The notes under the pieces: model-generated
Seen by the model: the letters and a program-made list of their open reading frames with translations, nothing else
Database searches by the model: none
Told to the model about the DNA's origin: nothing
In this document: piece by piece, positions 45,721 to 58,500 of the stretch
Layout: the number at the start of each line of letters is the position of its first letter
Position numbering within the stretch: position 1 is the stretch's first letter
Position numbers and translations under genes: made by a program
Source of the DNA: Stratiolaelaps scimitus
Taxonomy: Eukaryota; Arthropoda; Arachnida; Mesostigmata; Laelapidae
DNA length: 64,000 nt
Direction of reading: 5' to 3'
Assembly (NCBI GenBank): GCA_019614645.1
Contig: JABWDB010000071.1
Span: 526,001-590,000, forward strand

Positions 45721-46786
45721 TGAATGACTATGATGACACGATGCGCCGCCTGTAACAGCGGCGAGTCCAGACCGTGAACCGATTGCGCAACCAACCACAT
45801 TTCGTCCCCGGTGGTCGCCAGCAGAGGAGCGAAGCCCGCCAACTTTTCGAACTGTGTGCGACGTCACGGTATGGGAGGGGCCTCCCGTCGATGACAGCGC
45901 CATCTATGAGTACTACTCGCTAGTGTGTAATAGCCCTTTCCACATCGATGAGAAGAAGAAGAAGGGGAGAAGCAAGCGACACTTGGTCGACTGAGATCGG
46001 CGTTCGCTGTCTGTTGTGAATGCCCACTGGCGGGTAGATTGGCTGACAATCTAAGACCTACAACAATCGCGGTTGCACGAGTTGAAAGAGAATCGAACAC
46101 ATCGAACGGACGGATTCAAGGAACATAGAAGAAGCACATGAGGAATGGAACAATTGGACTGTGGCAAAGACATCATCACAACATTAAGCGAAATCAGCTG
46201 TGTTTGAATGATTGTGATTTGTGAATGCGTGTGACATCTGTGCCAGCACCACCACCAACAAGAGCTTGGTTATGTGAATTTCCCTTAAAATAACTCAACT
46301 AGTCAGAGAGAGAGAATAACGGCTTAAATAAGTCTAGTATTGTTACCGCAAGAGCCGTTCATTAAAACAACCATTGATCTAATGGAAAGATATTGGCTGT
46401 CGCCAGAAGACGACTGTCCGAGGCAGCCGTTGGATAATAAGAGCTCACCGATGCTGAGCAACTAAACATCTCTGAATTGTCAAAACGAGATCAGTGAAAT
46501 CGGCCACTACTCATCCGAAGGATTAAGGACTGAATTGAATCTGTTCTCTTCAAGAGCGAATTCAACCAACTATCTATGATGACTCGAAGGAATATTGAAC
46601 GCGTACGTGAAGTAACTAGGGTTATTATTAGTGCGAGTTGATTCGCTCCGATGTGCTGAAGTTGTAACCGTTAATGAGAAAAACAAAGGCATTCCACAGC
46701 TGAATTATTCTCGCGTTGTGTCATGTGGAGAGTCGCTGGAATACGTGTTTTAGTATCGCTATCGAAGAACACAGTGAGACGCTTCC
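44392..46786. other. Upstream region and presumed 5' UTR of patched-like gene
   Basis: No coding text was recognised. An (AT)n run lies at 45686-45717. From about 45560 to 46140 the DNA is GC-richer than its surroundings and could be the promoter or a 5' UTR exon. A TGA at 46775-46777, in frame with the ATG at 46787, limits the coding start. Confidence 0.4.
45686..45717. repeat. (AT)n microsatellite
   Basis: About 16 AT units, about 1.1 kb upstream of the patched-like start codon. Confidence 0.95.
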
Positions 46787-46951
46787 ATGGCCATGCCGAT
46801 GAGGACTTCTGAAATGAAGATCGACATGAGTTCGGATAAAAAGAATCCAGGTGATCTCTTACCATCACGGCCACCTGAAAGAATAGACTATGATTTGCTC
46901 ACAAGGACTAGCTGGGCTGATGCCTCTACCGCCTACGAAGAGATCAGAAAG
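46787..46951 (+). CDS. ptc: patched-like exon 1: N-terminus
   Basis: 55 codons from ATG, phase 0 out, donor GTACGC. It encodes a hydrophilic N-tail and the family motif LLTRTSWADASTAYEEIRK (cf. RTSWxDAxxAxxQIxKG), directly preceding TM1. Confidence 0.88.
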
Positions 46952-49532
46952 GTACGCTTCAAGAGGGCTTTAAATGTATTCGTTTACGTGTCATCCTGAG
47001 TTATGATTTTTTTTCAATCATAGTTTCGATTTTTTGATTTTTTTTCAATTCAGATTGGCCTACTGGTAGTGCCCACATTGGTTCCTCATTCAATCTAATG
47101 TAAGTGTAAACTAGCTTTCTTTCAAGGAGCCCTTAAAACCGGCGATCAGGAGCTGTTGATACTTTTAAGCACCGCGTTTCTCAGCAAGTTCGATGTTTTG
47201 GTTAGAGACTGGAAACCAAGAAATCCCTCATATTCAGCTCATTGTTTCTGGGATTTCTGCAAGCGTATAAATTTGTACTAGAAGCCATTTTTTATTGTCA
47301 GTGACAATTGTCATTCAGTTTTCGGTAGTATTTGACTTCAAGTGTCAGATTAGATTCGAACAGAGGACTTGAACGCCTTTCAGTCGATAGGTACGCCGAG
47401 TTCTTTCTGTATCGAAAACTTAGTACACTCTGCCAGCCCGATATGTCTAGATCAGTATAGAAGCTAGTAGAAGATGAATTTTTTAGAAATACTTTCTTCT
47501 CCCAACCCATCATGTCTAAGCCAGCTATTAATTACTTGTGTTTTATACCTCGTTTATTTGGGCGATTTTTACGAGTTTTATTATGATGCTTCAGTGCCAA
47601 AGGCCAAAACGTTGTCAGCAAATCTATTTATTGGTGCTCTCTATTTGGCGATATTTGACAGCTTGTAAAGGTTCCTTCTCCACTGAGCAATGTTTTAGTA
47701 AAAAGTTTATTTTATGTATTTTAATTATTTAGACAACGATCTGCACACAGTACTGCCATCGGTATTCTAAATTTCGGTACGGCCTTGTCGGTACTGACGA
47801 TAGTAATAAAAATGTTCACATCCAAGCCGCATATTGATTGTCAATTGCAGTCGTGGCAGTCAATCCCTTATAAATAGAAAAGAGTTTGCCGTATTCAGAA
47901 TGAAAGCACTGGTCTTGGGACTTTTCTTGAAGGCGTTAATGCTTGTTGAAAACAAGATAGCTGCCTGCACATTTAGTTTCCATGTTACTGACAAGGAAAA
48001 CACCGGAACAATCGGGCTTTACTAATTGTTTTTATATTTATATACCTTTGTCTTTGTTGACCCCAACCCCTTATACAAGACATTTACTTCTGGAATTACT
48101 ACAAAGATTCGAGTTTACAACTGCAAAGTATGTCAATGAGTTCAATTTGGGAGTTGCGTTCCTTTATAAAGGCTATTAATTAGTACATGATCGAACAGGT
48201 TTGTTTTCAAAAACAATTGAATCCTGGCACGTGCATAGCAAATGTAAGTTAAAATTACTCTTGTTGTAAAGGTACTATTGTTGTAAATTTAAATTTGCAT
48301 TGAAAAACTTATTGTTTTCGATGAACGTACTATGGACAACCATCTCGATATTGACTAGATCTTATATACGATGCATTTTATTTATTAATTGTTTATATTT
48401 GTTGATTATCCTATTGTGTTTGGTTCTATTTAAATTTTATGATTTTTATCGTATCTCTCGTTATCATTAGTGCTGCATAATGGTATTCGTATTTGCAACA
48501 ATTGTACATGGCAAAAGGTAAGAGAAACCTCTTATGGAATCTTCTACCTGCACGTTCGTACCACATGTTCCCTAAGGAAGCGTGTTCAATTAAATTTCAT
48601 TGTCATACCAAAAGAGGTCTATCGAATCTTTCGAAAGTCTTTCGAACCTTTTTCTGTTGTTTTCCAGAAAAATGAACAGATCTTGGGTTTATAGGTGTTT
48701 TTCAGAAAAAACGGAGGGTATAGATTATGCAGTTTTCGGGCGGCTTGAGTCTGGGCATTTCGCCTTACATTCTGGGAATTATACCTCACATTTAGAAAAC
48801 GAGTAGCGGGGCTACTACGCTAAATAATCAAATAATTCTAAATTTGGACAACTCTACTCAAAGTACGGCATTCTTTCTCTTTGTTTTTTGTTGCATTTTA
48901 CTTTTCTGCTGGTAAACCAGAGAGGACTACATTCAATTCAATTTCAATTCAATTATTTCTTTATTGACGGAACTGCGAAATATTACAACGCTTAAGTTCT
49001 CGTATTAAAAAATAAGATAAAAAGAGCGATCACCAAAGTATTTCACAAGGTTCTTCGAGGTGATATACCTTCAAAACATATCACAAAGTCATATTGAACA
49101 AGATAATTACAAGTGGTTTACTGGATTTGGGTCAAAAAAGATTTTAGCCTTTTTTTTTATTTCAAAAGCAAATTTCTTAACACAGGTGAGAGACCGAATC
49201 TCTCTAGGCAAGGAACCCCAGATTGACGGCAAGCGGTAAGCGAGAGTATGGCGGCTTGATTCTTTAATAGCCAGAGGTGTCATGAACACTGTCGCTCTAC
49301 GAGCAGTTCGTTTGGTGCAGGCTTTCATCGGAAGAGCCATTCGAGGCTCTTCCGATGACCATTCGAGGTTTAGAAAGTTGGGAGTCTGAGTTGATGCATA
49401 CAATCAAGCAAAACTGGCTCTATTTTTAACTGTGAGATATCATCTCGTATTTTCGAGCTCTACTTTAGTAGAGGTAAAATAAAATTATTAAAGACGTTCG
49501 ATATTTCCTGCGGTTCTAATATATCGAATGTC

Positions 49533-49570
<38 letters not shown>

Positions 49571-52500
49571 GTATACAGCTGTTCAATTAAGTAACCGCGT
49601 AACAGGTATAACTTGTTACGATAACTCCATCAAAGCACAGACATTAATGTAAGGCCAGCAAGCATCTCGCAATAAGACATGGATATCTCGCCTGCACCTC
49701 GTGGGGTTCCTTTTGGGCACAATACTGCAGCCGAAAGTAGCGGCATCAGGGGAATGATAAAGAAGAAAACATTTTTGCTTGGTAATGAAGCCATCTCTGG
49801 GCTGATCAGCAGCAACCACCAACCAAACACGTGGGGGTAGCAAAGGAAAGCCGATCGAGCGACCAATCTACTGACACTGACTGACTGGGCTGTAGGCCAG
49901 CAAGTAGACAGCCGAAACATTTCTATGACTTCATTTGACTGCTGCGGATCGTAGCAATACTCTTCTCAACCTAGGAACGAGCAACTTGATCGGTCAGACA
50001 GGCATGCGACTATGTAGATCCAGTAGATCCGGTAGGTTTTCGTCAGGCTGACGAATATATTCGTCGAGCGAAATGCCGCCACTGTCGGCCACTCTCTTTT
50101 TGCGGGTGCAATCGGGTGCTGTCTTCCTAGTTCGCCTCTATTATTCTCGCTTGAGATCTTCTTGCTTCTACACACTTGGACAACAGCATCGGCAGCGATA
50201 GCAGTTACTCGATGGCTGTGTGGTGGAAGGGATGGTCGTCGTATATTCACGCTGGTGGCGTTCGTGATGGGTGGCCGTTCCCAGAAGGGGCTTTCAGCCC
50301 TCGGCGAATACTAGCCAACATGGAGGCTCCAGCTTCTCGCTGTGACTGCCTATCTGCCTGCTTCAACCCCCGAGGCGTAGCCACCAGTGTTGAATCCATG
50401 ACCAACACCGCCACCACTATCGAAGCCGGCGTTAGATAGCATCGTGGGCATCTAGGTTGTCGAAGGCGACAATGGCCAGCAGCAATATCTCTATAGAGTC
50501 AGCCGCCGCAGCAGCAGCAAGAAACGACAGCATGGAGCGATGGTCGCTCGCTCCGTAAAGAGCCCAGAACTGACCGAGTGACGACGCAGTAAGAACCGCT
50601 TACTCTCTCGCTGTTGATGTCTGCTGCTGGAGAATCAGGGAGAACTCTCCTGCCGCTTGAGCTTCACACCGCGACATGACCGCAATAACAACGGGATGGA
50701 CTGATAGAGAGGGAGATACGGCGGCCAAATGAGAAGACGAAAAGCAAACGAGCATACTTCTATGGAATAGAAGCAACAGATGCTTTATATGGAAGCTGCT
50801 CGTGTAAAATGCCTAGACATATCACACATACGCATACGTACATGATCACGCATATATCCATGTTAAATATACAGATTTCATTCCTACATCTTATATCTTA
50901 TAATAGACGTACATGCCGTCACCTCTGCAAAGTAGTTAACTACTGTAACTATGAAATGCCCGGAACTCAACAACATCTAATACTAATTTGTGGGAGTCTT
51001 ATTTATGATTACTATCGTCTAGGATGTTGCAGTTCGAAATGTGCGTGTTCTCACTTCATTTAAAAATATACAAAAAGGTACAAACAATTTACAAATTGAA
51101 CATGACATACCAGTAATAGCTTAAGTGTATCTGATGTATAAAAACATACTAGCTATTAGTTAACAAAAATATAATACGTATTAGATGTACTTAGATTTTT
51201 TCTTTTATATTGGAGTAGAATATTGTAAGAATTCCTGCTCTAATAATTTATTACTATATTGGCGAGTCAAGTCTGTACGTAAGCCATAAGCATCTATCTA
51301 TCTACCTACATTCGACTGTGAACAATAGAGTACTGTTGTTACACAAGTAGTGAGTGTTGTTGTTGTTGTCAGATGGCTGATGGGGAGTCGCTAGTTGTTG
51401 AGAGCGGTGGTATTCGCTGGCTGGTGCCTCCAACGGCACGCAACGCAAAGCGCGAACGAAGCCACTCGATGAAGACATCAGCGACGGCGAGCAGGCGTCT
51501 GACAGAAGAAGACCAGCTGTGACAGAAGAAGTCGATGGGCGCTACAACAAGGGGAAGACCGAAAGCCCAAAGGACCCAGGGGCCCAACAGTAAGGTCTAA
51601 CAGCAGAAACGACTAGCCGCCATTCAACGCTGCCGAAGTACCAGTCACTGACTGAAACAAGCAACAGGAGCAGCACCCGGCGGCGGCGGCGGCGGCGGCT
51701 GCTGCTGCTGCTGGTGATGCACTTTTTGCGTGAGCTTTTGTAGAAGCGATAGCTGGGAGCTGTAGGCTAACCGGACACATACGCCCTGAGTAGATATAAT
51801 GATATAGATAATATTCGAGCAAAGGTCTTCGCCTGTAAAGAGGCATGGGCGAGGTATTCAAGACGAATAAATATTGTACATTCATCATAGGTGTATTTGA
51901 TGAGAATATTTGATTTTAGCCTTAGGATGTATTCACTAACAAAAAATGACAATCAATGTACGGCTGAAAGAAAAAGGAAGAAGGAAAGCGGAGGAGAGGA
52001 ACATTTAAATTGTCATATTTAACCGAGCGTAATGACGGCCATCCACTTAATCAATCCTACCCTGACTTAGTCAAGCTCATTTTGTACGTAAAGTTCCGAA
52101 TCGAGAACTCACATATTAATATACACCTTGGTGCACTGCACATAATTCATGTAAGCTCATGATTTGGACTTAGCGTCCTCGCCCTTTAATTGATATTACT
52201 TTGTTTTTTTAGAGGGTTAACGTAATATCTATTATGGACATTGGGTTTCAAGGCTGGGTATTTGCCACTGTAGTATGAAACTTATACACATTAAAACGTT
52301 GGATCCTTATATCACAACCGATGTTATTGTCATTAAATTGGAATTATTTGAGCGGAGACTTAAATATGTAAAGCCATGGATTTCGGAATACGTATGTCTC
52401 CAACTTCGTGTAATCTATCCATCAATCGACGTGTAGCAAATCAATGTTCCTTTATCAATAGTGATTTTTTAGCTATACGACGAATGAATCGAGAATGCAC

Positions 52501-55500
52501 ACGTTGAAAAGGTTCACTGGACTATGCTATTACAATAGTAAAACAGTGATTAAAAACGCTAAATTTGGCAGCGAAATAAAATCTCGAAACATGAAGTATA
52601 TGTAAAATGTCCTTATCGATAATAAGATAATTAGAGAATCGAAAAGGCATTATGTTGATAATTAAATTTAAAAAATAAATGCTCTTGACTTACATCGTTT
52701 TCATAATACTGCTATTATAACTTAATGGCGTTACATTAAAGTTTTTAAAAAAAATTTAAATTACCTAAAAATGAAATTACTTAAATTTAAAATTACCGTA
52801 AATTTTGACCTCTGAACGGATCTTAATTGTCCCGTGATATTCGCTGAAATTCGCAGATACCAAAAGCACGAGTCTGTCGAAGCTCTTAAAGTTATCCATC
52901 AATGGAGCTACGAAACGTTTACGGTTGAGGTGATCGCAATGTTACCTAATCTAATTATGCATATATCATTATTGCAGGAACGAGCTAATGGTAACCAGGC
53001 ATCGCTGTGGCTACGGAAGCACATGCAAGCACACCTGTACGAGATAGGGTGTGCTATCCAAAGGAATCCCGGTAAAATTCTTTTCGTGGGATTGCTCATT
53101 CTCGTCATCTTTTGTGTCGGCCTCAAGTCCGTCCGGTACGAGTACGAACTCGAGAAACTTTGGATCGAAGGTATGAATAGAGACTGTCATATTTCTACGT
53201 TGTTCTTTGACATTACCATCTATCAGTACCGTTTACGAAACATATCCCGTAAAATAATCGAATATCTAATCTATGTGTTCTTAATTAGGCGACAAAGCAA
53301 CCTTCACAGACAGCATGAGCCGGGTTTGGGTCAAGGGTATAGTTGGATTACAACTAAGGCTACGCGAACATATCTAGTAGTATAATCCTAAACCTCAGTA
53401 AACGACCACTTCATTACGGTGACCGCCGTCAGAGTAGATGTTTAAGTTGAACTTCCGAGTTTGAGTTTCTTCATCATCAAAAAGGACATAACACTGATCT
53501 CACTCCCAAAAAGGGGTTTCCGCAGTTGCTTCTGTGCTCTACATTCCGCTGTGTTACATTCGAATATCACACAACACTCTGTGCTCTTCTGCCTGATTTC
53601 ATCTTTCGATGAAACAGGTCGATGGAACATCAGCTTCGAAGTGTCAATGATTGAATTGTCTGGTGAACCGTATTCGTGCGCGTTAGACCACTAGGACAAG
53701 TAGTCATCTTTCGTTGACTGTAAAAAGCAGAAGAGAGATTGAAAGTTCGAGCCCCACGAGGTAGTGACATATAGAGAACTTCAGCATTGCAAAACTGCAG
53801 CATTAATAAACCAATAATAAAAACTTTCATCTAGACTTTTCATGTACGTATTTGTTAATTATATAGACCGATCCATATCGATTTTGAACGCTGCGAAACT
53901 AATCATTTCCGACCTCCCTTTTCGTATCTGATCGCTTACAACATCATCCATTTGTTTCTCATAGATAAATTAAATGAAGTATAACACACTAGGTACGTTA
54001 AAAAAAAGATATAAATGCCGTCGCACGGGCCATAATATGTTTAAGTGACACATTTGTACATTAAATTATTCGTCAATCGACGCGTTCGTGAATCGTCTGC
54101 GATCTTTATCTGCAAAAGATTGTCAGTTGCTATGCCGCACAGTTCTCCACCGAAAGCCACAGCAAATCATAATACTTATCCTACAAAATGTGTATTTGTT
54201 TGAGGTAGCTCGGAATACTACATTGCTTCTAGAGGCCAGATGTATTATCAAGGAATATTTTCATGATCACCGATCTGCTGGAAACTTGATATGTTAAATC
54301 AAGTCGCTTAACAAAAAGGTCTCATAGGTTGGAAAGTGATGTATTGTAGTCATTCGTTGCATCGAATAGCAGAAATTTCGAGTGATTTCGGTAAATGCGC
54401 GCACGGCGCATTTTTCATGTTCTCTCGCTCGTTTCTCAACCGGCTTTTTCGAAAGAGCCTGCTTCTGCACGACCCGGCTCTTTCGTATCTTTCGCCTCGG
54501 CCGGACCTTTGGGCGCTGATGCTACTATAGGCTGAATGATGGCTTTGATGACCGGGAGGCGGTCCATGGCTGGCGTCGCGGAGAGGGCGAAGAGGGCCCC
54601 CTTGGGAATGAAGACATCTTCATCTGAGACACAGCCGCCGGCCGGCCGGTCGAGCGGCGGCCGAGCGGCGGGCGGGATGCCGACAGGACGAGACGCAAGG
54701 AAGCGAAACGGCGTGACCAAGCGGTTACTCGCAGTCGGCCACATAGAGATTGACAGACCGTTGGGCCATTGACAGACCGTTGGCACTACCATCACTACGT
54801 TTGGGTGAAGTAGGCTGATTTGAACTGGAGACAACTCACACGGTTCACTAGAGCCAGAAAGAGCAACGAGGCAACTGTGGTCGGTACTGATGACGGAAAC
54901 CACCGCAGGCAGAGGCGGAGGGAGTTCGTCCAAGTTGGCATTGAAGCATCCAATGATTTTGGTGAGATGCGTTGACCGGATTGTCCTGGGGTTGAGCTGT
55001 TTTACTGTTGGAGCATCATGCAAATTGCTTTTGGCATAATGATCCTATGTGCCGTATAGAGCATACAGTAGTGTTCAAGGTTAACAAGGGAAGGCGTTAG
55101 AATGTATACATAGCGCCCGAAATATATCGTTAATGAAAATGTTTGCTATAGTTGATTAGGAACTAGAGCAGATAAACTACAAACGCTCGAGCCAAAATAT
55201 CGAATACGGTAGTAAACTTATGGTTATGGAACTACATGTTTGATAACTTATACAATACTAAAATTACTTTCGGAGTCTTGGACAATGTTTGGTCTAGAAT
55301 TAGTTTAGTGCCCCCACCCCCATTGGACGTTCAAAATTTCTGCCTCAGGCCGTTGCCTTGGTGGTCGTCTACATATCTATAATAATCCCCCTTGATCCGG
55401 CATCGAAGTTGCCACTGAAGCGTCTATCACGTCCACACAGGAGGTTTCTTGCTCCTCTACGTTCATCCGCTCTGTAGGGGCAGCGTGTTTTTATAGGCTG

Positions 55501-58500
55501 TCTTTAGTAAATCTGTAACTGCCCAGCATCTCGTCGGACAGAAGTAGCCCCCGAAACGAGATAACTACACCGGTGGTCCTTTTGGTTCGACCTGCCGCCG
55601 CCCGATAGCTTACTTTCGGTATTCAACTACGCGACTTTGTGCCTTTGGGCGGGGGTTGTCAGAGGTTCTATGGCTGCCGGGGGGGGACTACAGATTACAG
55701 AGGCACCGTTTCACCCCGGAGTAGAAAAACAGAGAAAGTAGCGACAAAATCGAGAGAACATCGCGCGCGAGCGAGCGACATCGCTTCTGCTGCTGCTGCG
55801 GCCACCACCAACATCGATGTTCTACGGTTTCATAAACAGAAAAAGAGGAAGCAAGCCCGAATGAGCGATAAGCATTGACAATGATTAGTTATGGGGATAA
55901 CTAATACCTCGTTGTTTTTCTACTTCGCTGACTGGTTGACCAGTTCGTTATCGTCGAAACTGGTTATCTCAAGCCACCGAATAATAAAGTGACCTAAGTG
56001 TTTCCATCTTTCTTCGTATTTCAGAGGGGGGCCGCGTCACTCGAGAACTGGAGTACATAAGGACGAAGCTTGGCGTTTCGGCTGCAGATAGCCAACAAAT
56101 TGTTATTCAAACTTCGAGCCCAGGCGCGGGTGCTAATATTCTACGTTACGAGGCGCTATTGACACACGTCGAGCTTCTGCGGGAGGCCCTTCAAGTAGAA
56201 GTCGACCTTTTCGGACAGTGAGTGTTCTAATGTTTGTTTTGAGGCTGCTCTAAGAATGTTCAGTTTTTAACATGGTAGTGACGACCTGTTTTTTTTTGGT
56301 TTGCATATAATGAACAATATGTAGTAGCTCCACAGCGTTGAGGGATGCAATGTATGTCACACAACTAAAATTTTAATGCAAAAATGTGATTGCAGGTCGT
56401 GGAGTCTACAAGACCTATGCATGAAGTCGAGTGTACCAGCCTTCAATCACCACTTCATAGACCAAATATTTGAGAACATCATGCCATGCATCATAGAAAC
56501 CCCACTAGACTGCTTCTGGGAGGGTTCGAAACTACTCAGCCCGTGGTATCCTATGACAATTGAAACATTCGGCATTCAGAATCTCACGTGGCTCAATCTA
56601 AACCCGGTAGAGCTAATGAATACGATGAAGAAGACCTTGGGCGCTTCAGATTTCCCCTTCGAATCGATGGAAAATTTTATGGCCCGATCAGGTGTCTCGA
56701 CTGCCTATCAAGAAAGGCCATGTCTTAATCCGGATGATCCGGAATGTCCTGAAACCGCTCCAAACAAGAAATCTCGTGTTCTGCCCGATATTGGCGCCAC
56801 ACTCACCGGAGGCTGTTACGGCTTTGCCACCACTGATGGCATGCACTGGCCAGAAGCACTTATCGTTGGCGGCATTCAGAAAAATCGTTCTGGCCTAATA
56901 TCGCATGCAGGAGCACTACAAAGCATTGTGCAAATTATGGATGGCAAAACCATGTTTGACTTTCACGATGGTAGATATAATTTGCATAACGCTGACTGGA
57001 ACATCGAGAAAGCTCGTGACGTTATCGAAGCGTGGCAGAACAAATTCAGAAGTGAAATTAAACGACTCTCGAAGCCTGCAAGTAATCAGAGACTGTGTTT
57101 TAATGTCTTTACATTTAACACACTCACGAATGTACTGCGAAAATTTACTACGCCTGATATCCAACGCTTGCTAATTGGAGCAGCCATCGTTCTTATCTAC
57201 GTATCCGTCGCTCTGATTAACGTAGAACGGCCAGAGCTATCGCAGGCTCTTACAGGATTCATCGGTGTTCTCTTGCTTGTTCTAAGTATGACAGCGGCCT
57301 TTGGTCTTTGTGCTATGCTCGGACTCACATTCAACGCTACCACGACGCAAGTTTTGCCCTTTCTGGGCCTTGGACTCGGATGTAATAGCATATTCATGCT
57401 TACGCATACGCTGAACAAGATCGTCTCCAGCGGATCGGTGCCTGTTGAGGTGAGTAACTAAAGCTCCTTTTCGTATTATTACTCGTTCTTTACTTAGAAG
57501 ATATTTCTTCGGTATAGCATAACCATCTAAGTCTCTGCCATCGATCCCTCCTGTCAACATCTGATCACCATACCTCGTTGTTGTACACTCGAATAAGAAA
57601 GAAAACCGGGGACAGAGTCTAGATTGAGATCGATAGATGAGAAGAGCGCTGACAATGTTGAAAGGTAGCCAGCATCTTCCACCCTTGAGACTGTGCAGAG
57701 GATACCCCCTCCTATATATATATATATATATATAGATGCTGCATACAAATGAAAAAGACGGTGGAAAATCGCTATGTTAGAGGTTAGTGGAACGGTATCG
57801 CTGTGTACCGCAAGTAAGGGATCTACGCTCGGGGGCCTCTCCCTAGACTACAGGCACTACCATCACGCCATCACCACAACAGTATGTCTCAGTATCTTCT
57901 CGATGCATGCAGATCACGACGATCCAGTCGCTTTGTTAGCTGCGCACTCATCTTATGTCTTTTCAATGAGTGCATATATATATATATATATATATACATG
58001 CGTGTGCGCCTTTTGTCGCGCGTAGCCTTCTGACTATGAGACAGAGACACTCATTCGCACGGGTGTGATATTTATTCGTTGCAGCCAAGTTAGGGTGGTG
58101 TGTGTGTGTGTGTGTATCCGTCGATGGGCAATCTGTGGAGTCCGCCATTTGTGCGTTCAGGGTGTACCGCCCATCGGTTTTAGTAGGAAGCTGGTGACAG
58201 CTATTGTAGATAGGTGCGTTTTAGGTGAGAGGGATATCTCAGCTTCGTAGCATAGCACATCACAAGAACCGGCAGTCTATTATAGCTATGCTGGGAGCCG
58301 TAGTCAGCATCCTGGGCATGGTCTAGGTTGAATGCGATAGGTGTGAACATATTCACTAGAGGGATTTAGTGTCGTATAAAGAAAAGCTAGATGAAATTTA
58401 GGTATAACGACATTCGTAAAGCGCAGTCAGACTTCAGTAGCCACTACTTTTACTATTGCTACTTATTAGAAGTAAATTACAATATATACGCCCTATACAA

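Larger units (their letters stand above)
46952..52977. other. patched-like intron 1 (6.0 kb)
   Basis: Contains a LINE (48940-49403), an (AT)n tract (49534-49564), a GC-richer area (about 49960-50720) with open frames on both strands, and a CGG/CTG triplet tract (51678-51713). No further exon is needed, because exon 1 and exon 2 join in phase 0 within the conserved family alignment. Confidence 0.6.

Noticed and set aside
52834..53385. Single-exon 183-codon gene
   Set aside because: Only 52978-53170 is conserved; the ends run into intron past AG and GT sites.
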